From Streptomyces sp. NBC_01264 (GTDB taxonomy: Bacteria; Actinomycetota; Actinomycetes; Streptomycetales; Streptomycetaceae): a DNA stretch of 64,000 nucleotides. How positions within the stretch are numbered: position 1 is the stretch's first letter; each line of letters begins with the position of its first letter. Below, piece after piece: positions 9,130 through 17,128 of the stretch. The translations under genes were made by a program, and so were the position numbers. The notes under the pieces were generated by a model. That model saw only the letters and a program-made list of their open reading frames with translations, made no database searches and was not told where the DNA came from. The stretch is from the NCBI RefSeq assembly GCF_026340675.1, contig NZ_JAPEOX010000002.1, positions 62,001-126,000 of the forward strand, read 5' to 3'.

Positions 9130-9312
9130 CTCGCTGGTGTTCGACGGGATCGACGAGTTGGATGTCGAGGCACTACGGCCGCGTGCGACACGGTCGAGGT
9201 GGTGGCGAGAGCCGATACCTGCGCAGGCTGAAGGACGGGCCACGTCAACAGGATCAAGAACGCCTACGTCGTCGTGGCGATCGCAGCCGAGAGCCGTGCC
9301 GCGCGCAGGTAG
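9130..9312 (+). pseudogene. ISL3-family transposase with its middle deleted
   Basis: LVFDGIDELDVEA, then after a frameshift TVEVVARADTC, resemble the ISL3 N-terminus. Immediately after comes GHVNRIKNAYV, the hallmark C-terminal motif of the family, ending at TAG 9310-9312. The zinc-binding and DDE regions in between are gone. Nothing else is supported between 8852 and 9129. Confidence 0.5.
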
Positions 9313-9338
9313 GCGGCTCGGCTCGCATCGGTCCGGCG

Positions 9339-10001
9339 TCAGAGGTAGGTCACGCCGGTCAGCTGCTCGGCCTGCGTCCAGAGCCGGTGGCCCGTCTCCG
9401 GATGGGCGGCTGCGACGCCGGGCTGGACCTCTCGCACGTCCCGGCCGCGCATCTCCTTGTAGCCGGAGGGACGGAAGAACTCTCCGCCGCGCACGTCGAG
9501 TGCGGTGGCGGCATGCAGCCGAGGCAGCGCTCCCTGCTCGCTGGGCGCCTGCAGGATCCGCAGAACGGCCCGGGCCATGAGCTGCTGGAGCCGACCCCGG
9601 TCCCGTCTGGCGGACCGGCCGCCCGCGGACCGCAACATGGTCCAGGTCCTGTTCCGTGAGCCCGAGGCCCGGATGCTCTGCCAGGGCTGGGAGAGCATGG
9701 CCCGCCAGTACGTAGCCATGCTGCGCTCCGCCGTCGCCGACGACCCGGGAACGACGAAGCTGCGGGCCAGCATCCCGTAGCACGCAGCGATCTCCCCCAG
9801 GTCGCTCTCCACCGACGCCGTACGCTTCCCGGCCCGCAGCAGCTCCACACCCAGCTCGCACAGCATCCGGGCCAGCTCACGGATCCACAGCCGCTCCGGA
9901 TCCCGCGCCCCCGGCACGGTCACCGGCACCGCAGGCACCCGCCCCAGCCAGTGCTTCCTCCCCCACCGGGTACGGTCCGGGACGGCGTCGGACAAGGTCA
10001 T
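9339..10001 (-). pseudogene. Chimeric frame: unknown protein joined to the end of a short-chain dehydrogenase
   Basis: A 220-codon frame starts at 10001. Its first 110 residues are helical and match nothing I recognise. The last 75 residues (LRILQAPSEQGALPRLHAAT, DVRGGEFFRPSGYKEMRG, EQLTGVTYL) are the C-terminus of retinol-dehydrogenase-like SDR enzymes. The Rossmann core with TGxxxGxG and YxxxK is absent, so it cannot be an SDR enzyme. A deletion probably fused two genes. The upstream frame extends to 10223 but without a plausible start. Confidence 0.5.
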
Positions 10002-10465
10002 CACCTTCTGTCTCGTACAAGGATCGGTACTGGCCGGAGCCGACTTCGGCATCGAAGCACGACACGTCGGCCGCCGCCCCACGCCCCGTGGGTCCCCGTA
10101 CGCATCGCGGCATTCCGTTCCCCCATGGTGGACCACCGGACCACGGGCAGAATCAGGGCTTGAAGTCCCGGCTCTCCAGCAAGACGGTCCGGCGGAAGTC
10201 CCCACCCGCTCACCCTGTTGCATGCATGCAACCCACTGCCCCTGCGAGCGTCCAGACGGCCCGGATGACGGCGCTGTGTCTGAGCGCTACCACCACGGGT
10301 CGCGCCACGACCAGGAGCAGCTCGCCGCCTGACCCCACCGCCCGGTCGGCCGGCGCCTCCACCTGGGCAGTGGTCGTAGCGGGCCCGGCTCCCGCCCCGC
10401 GATACCGTGTTCCTCAATGGGGTGTCACAACAGATGTGACGCCCCCCTCCGGAGGTAGTCAGCGT
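10002..10465. other. Intergenic region with a 16-bp palindrome
   Basis: No gene supported. The only clear structure is the palindrome at 10217-10232. The ribosome binding site GGAGG of the next gene is at 10451-10455. Confidence 0.4.
10217..10232. repeat. Perfect 16-bp palindrome GTTGCATGCATGCAAC
   Basis: Fully self-complementary with an alternating GCATGCATGC core. Such sites suit dimeric repressors, and purine-pyrimidine alternation also favours Z-DNA. It lies 234 bp upstream of the 10466 gene. Confidence 0.5.
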
Positions 10466-10855
10466 ATGAGTTCAAAGCGCAGCAAGAATCCAGCCCTGCC
10501 CGTGCTTGACGACGCATTCCGACTCGCGTCGGTCAAGGACTCCGAAGAGTCCACCCGTGACTTGGTCGCACGGCTGGCCACCACCGAGCTGCGCCGCGCT
10601 TCCCACCCGGGCCGGGTCACCTGGGAGCCCATCGATCAGGTCGAGCCCGAACCGGCCCCGCCGACTGTGGTCGACGGTGACGGAGACCTGTGGCTTCGAG
10701 ACCGGGCCACTGGCAACTGGACCATGCCCGAGTTCAACCCGAAGGAGTTCCCGGCACGCTGTGGCGAGGTCCTGACGTGGAACGAGCTTGCCCGCGAGTT
10801 CGGCCCGCTGACCGCACTGGCCGACGACCGCCGCATCGGCGGCGGCCGGCGCTGA
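10466..10855 (+). CDS. Conserved-looking hypothetical protein, 129 aa
   Basis: I do not recognise the family. The start ATG follows GGAGG by ten bases. The protein is soluble and charged, with an Arg/Lys-rich N-terminus, an acidic Pro-rich middle (EPEPAPP, residues 56-62) and a Trp-containing segment, DLWLRDRATGNWTMPEF, that resembles a short beta-rich domain. There are no Cys or His clusters and no membrane segments. Codon use looks normal for the strain, so it is probably a real gene. Confidence 0.6.
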   Translation: MSSKRSKNPALPVLDDAFRLASVKDSEESTRDLVARLATTELRRASHPGRVTWEPIDQVEPEPAPPTVVDGDGDLWLRDRATGNWTMPEFNPKEFPARCGEVLTWNELAREFGPLTALADDRRIGGGRR

Positions 10856-11169
10856 CCGCGCAGCGTCCTGGGGCCCCCGGCGGCACCGTTTCCGGATCCG
10901 GGAACGGCTCGCGCCCGTCCGGCCGGGCGCGGCGGCCGGGGCGCTGGTGGGGCAGGAGCGGGCGGCGACCCCGCCCGCTCCGCGCGCACCGCCTTGTGAT
11001 CGGCAGCCTCGCTGATCGGCAGGGATCGGTCGGGACCGACGGTCCGGTGGAACGGGATCCAGACCGATCTTCCCAGGCCACGAGTAGACTCGATGAGTTT
11101 GATCAACTTTCGGACGCCGTACTCGATGAAGTACCACGTGCCGGACTTGCCACAGGAGCCACCATCGAG

Positions 11170-11637
11170 ATGATCTCCCTCCGCGAAGTGCTCGACAGTG
11201 ATCTGCCTGTCTTCTGGCGGCACCTCTCCGACCCCACTGCGCAGCACGTGGCCGCTGTCACCAGGAAGTACCACTACGACCGGGGCCAATTCGACAGCCA
11301 CTGGTCCAGGATCCGTTCCAACCCCGATGTCCTGATGCGCACCGTACTGGCCGACGGTGAGGTGGTGGGCCATGCCGCGGTGTACGGGCCGCCGGACGGA
11401 CGCGAAGTCACTTACTGGATCGATCGGAAGCACTGGGGCCGCGGCATTGCCACAGCGGCGCTCACGGCGCTGGTCGATCTCGTAAGCGTTCGGCCGTTGT
11501 ATGCCCACGCGGCAGCCGACAACGCGGGCTCCATTCGCGTACTGGAGAAGTGCGGCTTCGTCATCACGGCGCACGGCAGGGGATTCGGCCAGGCGCGGGG
11601 CGGCGAGATCGACGAAGTGCTCCTCACCCTGTACTAG
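11170..11637 (+). CDS. GNAT-family N-acetyltransferase
   Basis: A 155-aa acetyltransferase, RimJ/RimL-like. The acetyl-CoA loop is visible as KHWGRGIATAAL (the Q/RxxGxG/A motif). Beta strands precede it at VVGHAAVYG and EVTYWI, and the C-terminal ASN-like motif is AAADNAGSIRVLEKCGFV. The target is unknown. The start is uncertain. ATG 11170 is chosen, but the only purine-rich site (CAGGAG) is twelve bases upstream, so a non-ATG codon nearer to it is possible. Confidence 0.82.
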   Translation: MISLREVLDSDLPVFWRHLSDPTAQHVAAVTRKYHYDRGQFDSHWSRIRSNPDVLMRTVLADGEVVGHAAVYGPPDGREVTYWIDRKHWGRGIATAALTALVDLVSVRPLYAHAAADNAGSIRVLEKCGFVITAHGRGFGQARGGEIDEVLLTLY

Positions 11638-11836
11638 GTCCTCGCGCAGTACCGGGAACGGGAAGCCGGCGGCATGCCGGGGAGCAGCCACGTCGAACAG
11701 CTCCCCGCCAGCAGCCAGCACCGGACCGGAATATGGATCGCGGACCAGAACCAAGGCCGCGACCGACTCCCCCCGGCCCAGCTCTCCGAACTCGGCGCTG
11801 GGCCTCACCGAGGAACTGACCGGCTTCGCCCGCCTG

Positions 11837-12712
11837 CTACTGATCGGCCGGTAGGCCGCCCGGTCCGGCGCCAACGCCTACGCGAAGGAGCAGCACGGCC
11901 ACAGTGATGATCATCAGAAGGCCGAGAGCGTACGGGGTGGCGTGACCGGTGGTCGCGTACAGCCATCCGGCGAGGAGCGGGGCGGTCATCTGGATCCCCG
12001 AGCCGATCGAGGAGATGCCGCCGGCCAGCCAGCCCTGTTCGTCGGCGCCGACGGCGTTCGACATCAGCCCGTCCAGGGCCGCGGTCATCGCGCCCTGGCC
12101 GGAGGCGAACAACAGGGCGGCCACGGCCAGGAGTTGAGGCACGTCGAGACAGAATGCGACCAGGGCCATTCCGGCGCAGCCGACCGCCTGGCCGGCGATG
12201 CCGGATATGACGACGCCGCGTTCACCGATCCTGGGCACGAGCAGCGCGAGGAGTCCGCCCTGGATGACGATGTCGAGGATGCCGGCGGCCGACATCAGGA
12301 GACCGACCTGCGCCGGGCCCCAGCCGACGCTGTCCTTGCCCAGCACGGAGAGGTTGTTCACGTAGAAGTAGAACGGGACGCTGACGAGGGCAAACCCGGT
12401 GAGCAGCACGCGGAGTTCTTTGCGGGCGAAGGCGTCCTTGAGCACCTTGAACGGGTGCAGTTCCTCCAGCTTGAGCTTCTTGGACCGGTTGTGCGGGGCG
12501 AGGCTTTCGGGGAGGGCGAAGATGGCCACGAGCCCGACCAGGGCAGCTATCAGCGCGGTCGCGAACACCGGGACGTCCAGACTGATCCTGGCCAGCACTC
12601 CGCCGATCGCGGGACCGATCATCATGCCCACGCCCGTGAGGGCGCCGAGAAGACCGAAGCCCTGCAGCAGGGTCCGGCATCCAGCGGCCAGGCGGCGCTG
12701 ACGGCTTCCCAT
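11837..12712 (-). pseudogene. N-terminally truncated MFS efflux transporter
   Basis: The frame encodes eight hydrophobic segments. It begins with LTGVGMMIGPAIGGVLA, which is antiporter motif C of helix 5, so the first four helices of a 12-helix drug:proton antiporter are missing. A central hydrophilic loop (SLAPHNRSKKLKLEELHPF) follows helix 6 as expected. The 12712 ATG gives an unrelated 17-residue lead. The upstream continuation to 12847 is not transporter-like. Loss of the substrate-binding half makes function unlikely. Confidence 0.7.
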
Positions 12713-12843
12713 AGCAGTGGATCCACGAATTCCGAATTCCCAGATCCGCCGCATCATGGAAGGACACCGCCACCCCTGTCCGCACCACGAAAGGCCGACG
12801 CCGCTGCCTGATCCACAACTCGATACCGCTGCCCGCCGAGCGG

Positions 12844-13740
12844 TCACGCCGCTTCGTAAGCCATCCGCAGGAGCGGCTCCACTCGGTGCAGATCGCGGTC
12901 CGTGCGCAGTCGGACTTCAAGGTCGCCCGTTCCGTGGTGGCCGATCTCGCTGACGTCCCGGGTGAAGCCGGGGACGAGGTCGACCTCCTTGGGCGACAGG
13001 CGGAGGGTCATGACGACTTCCTGCTGGTGGCCGTGGCTGACGCAGGCGAAGTTCCGCAGCGTCCGGTAGGCCCGGTACTGCTTGCGGTCGATGCGGCTCA
13101 CGTCGTCACCGAGTCCCAGGAGGAGCTCCTCCAGTGCGGCCCGCAGGTCCGAGACGCCGGCGTTCTCCGCCGGCCTATCCCCTTGGGCTGTCCTGCGCTG
13201 CCGGCGGTCGTTTCGGACCGCTCCGTCGGCGACGACGGAGGCGACCGGCTCAAGGGCCAGGAGGTCGTTGCCGAAGTAGCTGTAGCGGACCAGGTCGATG
13301 CTGCGCCGGATCTCGCGTACGGCGTGGACGTCGTAGCGCGTGAAGTCCTCCGCGACGCAGATCAGCCTGGGCGCGCTCCACAGGACCTGGTCCGCAGCCG
13401 CATCCCCGAGCCGGTCGCGGACCAGGTGCTGGAACTCCGCCTTGTGGTCGACGAGCCACGACAGGTAGAAGAGGCCCTGCGTGATGACGCCGGCGTCACG
13501 GCCGCGCTTGTACTCGACGACGACGGGCGAGCCGTTCTCATCGATGCCGAGCGAGTCGATCCTGCCCCCGTGCACCGGCCCCGTGCTGTATTCGCTCGCC
13601 AGGAACCGGACGCCGAGCAGGAGCTCCATGTTCCCCTCGACCACGTCCTGCAGGTGGCGTTCCAGCTCCGCCGGCCTCGCGGTGATCTCCACCGCGCCCC
13701 CACCGTTCACATCGAACAGCCTCAGTCTCAGCACCCCCAT
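12844..13740 (-). CDS. Nuclease-fold plus DUF5655 protein
   Basis: A 298-aa protein with two parts. Residues 1-175 resemble the PD-(D/E)xK fold of DUF91/NucS-like proteins: RIDSLGID (Asp) followed by PVVVEYKRG (E-x-K) at about residues 60-80. The C-terminal 110 residues match the DUF5655 domain (DRKQYRAYRTLRNFACV, MTLRLSPKEVDLVPGFTRDV). It may be a DNA-binding or DNA-cleaving protein of unknown role. No methylase or helicase is next to it, so a restriction system is not supported. The start at 13740 has no strong binding site. A second DUF5655 gene occurs at 63067. Confidence 0.7.
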   Translation of the reverse strand: MGVLRLRLFDVNGGGAVEITARPAELERHLQDVVEGNMELLLGVRFLASEYSTGPVHGGRIDSLGIDENGSPVVVEYKRGRDAGVITQGLFYLSWLVDHKAEFQHLVRDRLGDAAADQVLWSAPRLICVAEDFTRYDVHAVREIRRSIDLVRYSYFGNDLLALEPVASVVADGAVRNDRRQRRTAQGDRPAENAGVSDLRAALEELLLGLGDDVSRIDRKQYRAYRTLRNFACVSHGHQQEVVMTLRLSPKEVDLVPGFTRDVSEIGHHGTGDLEVRLRTDRDLHRVEPLLRMAYEAA

Positions 13741-13904
13741 GCATCGCTGTATCCAGGGGCCACAACAGCGGCGGAGACCGAATTGTTTCCGTCTCGGCCT
13801 TCGGGGATGTAAAGATCCTGTGAGAGGCTGAAGCCAGAGCCGATCGCCTCACACGTACCCTTGTGGCACATGTGTGGCACAGCACCACACGACTCGTGTT
13901 CGGA

Positions 13905-13998
13905 AGCTGCGTTTTCGCAGGCCAGCCCCCGTAGCTCGGCGGATAGAGCAGGCGCCTTCTAAGCACCTGCTCCATCGTCCGGTTCCAGGGCATGCGTC
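13905..13998 (+). pseudogene. Decayed tRNA-Arg(UCU) with flanking hairpin
   Basis: From 13925 the sequence reads GCCCCCGTAGCTC, a D-arm GATAGAGC, and an anticodon loop CTTCTAA (anticodon TCT) on a stem with one C-A mismatch. The 3' half is lost: the variable loop and T-arm are garbled (GGTTCCAGG) and no CGGGGGC acceptor strand follows. Just upstream is a CTGCG-TTTT-CGCAG hairpin (about 13905-13918). A directly repeated TGTGGCACA lies at about 13860-13880. tRNA genes are common integration sites, so this may be what an excised or decayed element left behind. Confidence 0.5.
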
Positions 13999-14136
13999 AT
14001 CCGCAACAGGTGAACCTTGGTCTCTACAGCAATTCCGGGTCCGCTTGGGTCCGCGATCGCCCCCACGCCACGCGGACCGGTAACCCCTCCCCCTCCTGCC
14101 GGACGTTGCTGCGGTGCAGCAGCCAGGCATCGCCGG

Positions 14137-14634
14137 TCAGGTGGACGCGCCAGGGGCGGGGTGCGCGGCTTCGGCCCCGAGCCGGAAGCCCGTAACGAGA
14201 TCGGGCCTGATACGCAGCGCCTTGGTCGCCGTCTGGCTCGCCCACGGCAGCAACAACGCCTCGTACCGGTCCGCCTCATCGTCGTCGCCGATCAGAGAGG
14301 CGTAGCCGGTGACAACAACGCTCCAGCCGAGGCAGGTCTCAGGGTCGATGGCATCAGCCTCGTAGGCGACGACGACCGCAGGCGCATCGGGCGTCGCCGG
14401 GAGCAAAGCGAACGCTCCGCTACCCTGGATGCGGACGATAAGGTCCTCCCCGTCCACCAGATGGCTGACCGGTCGCACGGCCGGAAGAGCGTGCTCGGTA
14501 AAGACAATGCGTCCCAGCGAGACCGTGGCGAGCAGCCTCAAGGCTTCAGTGCGGTCCAACGGCTTCACGCACCGGGTCGGCACCATTTCCGGGCCGCGGA
14601 CGTCCTTTCGCGCCGTCGCTTCGTGGTCCATCAT
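14137..14634 (-). CDS. Pyridoxamine 5'-phosphate oxidase-like flavin split-barrel protein
   Basis: A 165-aa member of the PNPOx-like FMN/F420 split-barrel superfamily. The typical pattern is a short helix (EALRLLATVSLGRIVF), then beta strands with PAVRPVSHLVDGEDLIVRIQ, VVVAYEADAIDPET and GWSVVVTGYASLI. These proteins bind flavin, F420 or haem, and members belong to the mycobacterial DosR set. The exact reaction cannot be read from sequence. The start is ATG 14634 (ATG ATG), preceded by AAAGGG. It is the first gene of the stress island. Confidence 0.8.
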   Translation of the reverse strand: MMDHEATARKDVRGPEMVPTRCVKPLDRTEALRLLATVSLGRIVFTEHALPAVRPVSHLVDGEDLIVRIQGSGAFALLPATPDAPAVVVAYEADAIDPETCLGWSVVVTGYASLIGDDDEADRYEALLLPWASQTATKALRIRPDLVTGFRLGAEAAHPAPGAST

Positions 14635-14720
14635 TCGCGCCCTTTGCTCGGCCCCCCCACTGCCGGGTTGATCGCGAGACCAGTCGGTCCCTGTCGCGGC
14701 TTGCGCCCGCAGGGCCAAGT

Positions 14721-15005
14721 TCAGCTCTGTTCCCGTCCCGGGCGGCCTTGACCTGGCTCGTGCGCACGCAGTGTGGTCAGGCGCTGTTCGTACTCTTCTT
14801 CGTCGATCTCACCTCGGGCGAACCGTTCGGCGAGCACCTGCTTGGCGGAAGGCGCAGCCGGGGGCTGCATCGGGCCCCCGGGAAAGCGGTCGCCGCTGCG
14901 GAGGAGCAGAACGGCTGCCGCGACGGCCAGGGCCACGAGGAGGACCATGCTGAACGACATGGCGACCCAGCCCCATCCGCCCATTCCATGGTCGTACCAG
15001 AACAT
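14721..15005 (-). CDS. SHOCT-domain small membrane protein
   Basis: A 94-aa protein. The N-terminus MFWYDHGMGGWGW leads into one membrane helix (residues 15-36, MSFSMVLLVALAVAAAVLLL). A linker follows, then a SHOCT motif at the C-terminus (AKQVLAERFARGEIDEEEY, residues 54-72). SHOCT helices are short oligomerisation modules. It is divergent from the cyclic-nucleotide-domain gene at 15189, sharing an upstream region that contains the operator at 15119. Confidence 0.82.
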   Translation of the reverse strand: MFWYDHGMGGWGWVAMSFSMVLLVALAVAAAVLLLRSGDRFPGGPMQPPAAPSAKQVLAERFARGEIDEEEYEQRLTTLRAHEPGQGRPGREQS

Positions 15006-15118
15006 GGTTCACACCTCTTTCGCGATGGTCTGGGACTCAGCCCGCAGGGCACGCCCTGTGTGTCCTCACTGTCCACCTGGCGGTGTTGTCCGGGCATGGG
15101 CCGTTAGGGACACGGCCA

Positions 15119-15132
15119 GGGCCGATCGGCCC
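15119..15132. promoter_or_regulatory. Island operator, perfect GGGCC-GATC-GGCCC
   Basis: A fully symmetric 14-bp palindrome in the divergent region between the SHOCT gene and the cyclic-nucleotide-domain gene, 57 bp before the latter. It is the best-matching copy of a family that recurs across the island. Predicted target of the NarL-type regulator at 16412; not proven. Confidence 0.55.
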
Positions 15133-15188
15133 ATCCCCGCGGCCGTGTCAGCGTCCCAGACTGAAAGCGACTCGAACGGAGGCCTCAA

Positions 15189-15653
15189 ATGAGCACGCCT
15201 TCCCCCACCCGGATCGCCGCCGCTCTGCCTGCGGAATACCGCGCCCGTCTGACGGACATCGCACGCGAGGCCGGTTTCCCCGTAGGTGCCCGCCTCTTCA
15301 ATGAGGGAGGCCACGCAGACCGGTTCTGGATCGTGCGATCCGGCACGATCGGTCTCGACGTCCGCGTGCCCGGCCGGCAGGCGGCGGTCATCGAGACTCT
15401 CGGTTCCGGCGAGCTGGTCGGATGGTCCTGGCTGTTCCCTCCCTACACCTGGCACTTCGGCGCCGAAGCGACGAGCCCCGTACGCGCCCACGAGTTCGAT
15501 GCGGCCGCCGTGCGGACAATGATGGAGGCCGACCCCCGCTTCGGCGCCGCCATGTGGCGCTGGGTGGCCCAGGTACTCGCCCACCGGCTCGTATCCGCCA
15601 GGGTCCGGCTCCTCGACCTCTACGCCCCTCACGGCAGCGGCAGCGCGCTGTGA
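15189..15653 (+). CDS. Cyclic nucleotide-binding-domain protein without HTH
   Basis: A 154-aa protein consisting of one cNMP-binding beta-barrel: FPVGARLFNEGGHADRFWIV (residues 31-50), GTIGLDVRVPG, ETLGSGELVGWSWLFPP in the phosphate-binding cassette position, and a C-terminal helix. There is no helix-turn-helix, so it is not a CRP-type regulator by itself. It could sense a ligand for a partner. The start is preceded by GGAGG. It lies 39 bp before a CBS-BON gene, probably in one transcript. Confidence 0.8.
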   Translation: MSTPSPTRIAAALPAEYRARLTDIAREAGFPVGARLFNEGGHADRFWIVRSGTIGLDVRVPGRQAAVIETLGSGELVGWSWLFPPYTWHFGAEATSPVRAHEFDAAAVRTMMEADPRFGAAMWRWVAQVLAHRLVSARVRLLDLYAPHGSGSAL

Positions 15654-15692
15654 ACCGGTTCAACCCCACCGAGATCACTTGAGGAGTCGGCC

Positions 15693-16337
15693 ATGCCCGC
15701 ATTCCGGTACACCGTCAGCGATGTCATGACCCAGACCGCCGTGGCCATCGGCCGCAAGGCGTCGTTCAAGGAAATCGTCGAGCTGATACACCAGTGGAAG
15801 GTCAGCGCACTGCCGGTGCTCGAAGGAGAGGGCCGGGTCGTGGGCGTCGTCTCCGAGGCCGACCTCCTGCCCAAGGAAGAGTTCCGGCAGGAGGACCCGA
15901 GGCTGCCGGAGCAGCTGGCTGAGGCGTCCAAGGCCGGAGGCGTGCTCGCCGAGGAGCTCATGTCCAGCCCGGCCGTCACGGTCCACCCGGACGCCACGAT
16001 CGCCGAGGCCGCCCGCATCATGGCCAGGAAGGGCGTGAAGCGGCTGCCCGTCGTGAACGGCATCGGCCTGCTGGAGGGTGTCGTCAGCCGCAGGGACCTG
16101 CTGAAGGTGTTCCTGAGGCCCGACGAGGAGATCGAGGACGAGGTCCGCAATGGTGTCCTCGCGGAACTGGCTCCCCCGATACGCATCGACTGCACGGTCA
16201 ACGACGGTGTCGTCACCCTCCGGGGCGACCTCCGGGACCGCGCCCTGGCACCTCTGATAGCCCGCGCGGTCCGCGCCGTCGAGGGAGTCGTGGACGTAGG
16301 GGTGGACCTCCACCACCCCGTCGGTACGGGCGCCTGA
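15693..16337 (+). CDS. CBS-BON protein
   Basis: A 214-aa protein with two CBS repeats and a C-terminal BON domain. CBS1 spans about residues 8-60 (VSDVMTQTAVAIG, VVGVVSEADLLPKEEF). CBS2 spans about 88-140 (AEELMSSPAVTV, EGVVSRRDLLKVFLR). BON spans about 145-210 (IRIDCTVNDGVVTLRGDLRD). CBS pairs bind adenosine nucleotides, and BON domains bind membranes or ligands. One of seven such proteins in the island. The start follows GAGGAG, and the gene immediately precedes the regulator gene. Confidence 0.9.
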   Translation: MPAFRYTVSDVMTQTAVAIGRKASFKEIVELIHQWKVSALPVLEGEGRVVGVVSEADLLPKEEFRQEDPRLPEQLAEASKAGGVLAEELMSSPAVTVHPDATIAEAARIMARKGVKRLPVVNGIGLLEGVVSRRDLLKVFLRPDEEIEDEVRNGVLAELAPPIRIDCTVNDGVVTLRGDLRDRALAPLIARAVRAVEGVVDVGVDLHHPVGTGA

Positions 16338-16411
16338 CACCGCTCCCCAGGTATTCCCCGCCCCTTCCTGCGACACTTCTCCTGAGACGTACACCGACCT
16401 CAGGGGCGTGG

Positions 16412-17104
16412 ATGTCCGATACACCGGCCGCATCAGCGGAGGCGCCCACCCGGGTGTTCCTCCTGGACGACCACGAAGTCGTCCGACGCGGGCTGCACGA
16501 CCTCCTCGACGCCGAACCTGACATCGAGGTGGTGGGCGAGGCGGCGACAGCCGAGCAGGCTCTGGCCCGAGGCCCTGCTCTGCGGCCCGACGTGGCGGTC
16601 CTGGACGTCCGGCTGCCCGACAGCGACGGAATCACCGTGTGCCGTGAGCTGCGCTCGCACATGCCGGAGCTCGCCTGTCTCATGCTGACGTCCTTCGACG
16701 ACGAGGACGCCCTGCTCGACGCGATCATGGCCGGCGCCGCCGGCTACGTCCTCAAGCAGATCAAGGGTTCGGACCTGGTCTCCGCCGTACGGACGGTCGC
16801 AACCGGGCAGTCGATGCTCGACCCCGCGACGACCGCCCGGCTCATGCACTCTCTGCGGGACCCCGAAGCCGCCAGGCCACCAGGGGACGAGCGCCTCGCC
16901 GCGCTCACCGAGCGCGAGCGGGCCGTCCTGGAACTCATCGGCGGCGGCCTGACCAACCGGCAGATCGCCAAGCAGCTCTACCTGTCGGAGAAGACGGTGA
17001 AAAATCACATCTCCCGCCTGCTCGGCAAGCTGGGCGTCGAACGTCGGGTCCAGGCTGCGGTCATCGCCGCCCAGGTGCACGAGCACGACGAGGGCCAGCG
17101 CTGA
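16412..17104 (+). CDS. osdR: NarL/DevR-type response regulator (OsdR-like)
   Basis: A 230-aa two-component regulator. The receiver domain has the acidic pocket D19-D20, the phospho-acceptor D65 in VAVLDVRLPD, T93 and K115. The LuxR-type helix-turn-helix is at residues about 165-225 (LTERERAVLELIGGGLTNRQ, TVKNHISRLLGKLGVERR). Sequence similarity to mycobacterial DevR/DosR is strong along the whole length (DDHEVVRRGL, GYVLKQIKG, KTVKNHISRLL). Convergent with its likely sensor kinase, 24 bp away. Expected to activate the surrounding stress genes through the palindromes described here; the Streptomyces orthologue is OsdR. Confidence 0.92.
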   Translation: MSDTPAASAEAPTRVFLLDDHEVVRRGLHDLLDAEPDIEVVGEAATAEQALARGPALRPDVAVLDVRLPDSDGITVCRELRSHMPELACLMLTSFDDEDALLDAIMAGAAGYVLKQIKGSDLVSAVRTVATGQSMLDPATTARLMHSLRDPEAARPPGDERLAALTERERAVLELIGGGLTNRQIAKQLYLSEKTVKNHISRLLGKLGVERRVQAAVIAAQVHEHDEGQR

Positions 17105-17128
17105 CAGCCACTGTGTGACGGCCGGAGG

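Noticed and set aside
12844..13740. Part of a restriction-modification system
   Set aside because: The nuclease-like motifs are present, but no methyltransferase, specificity subunit or helicase is adjacent.
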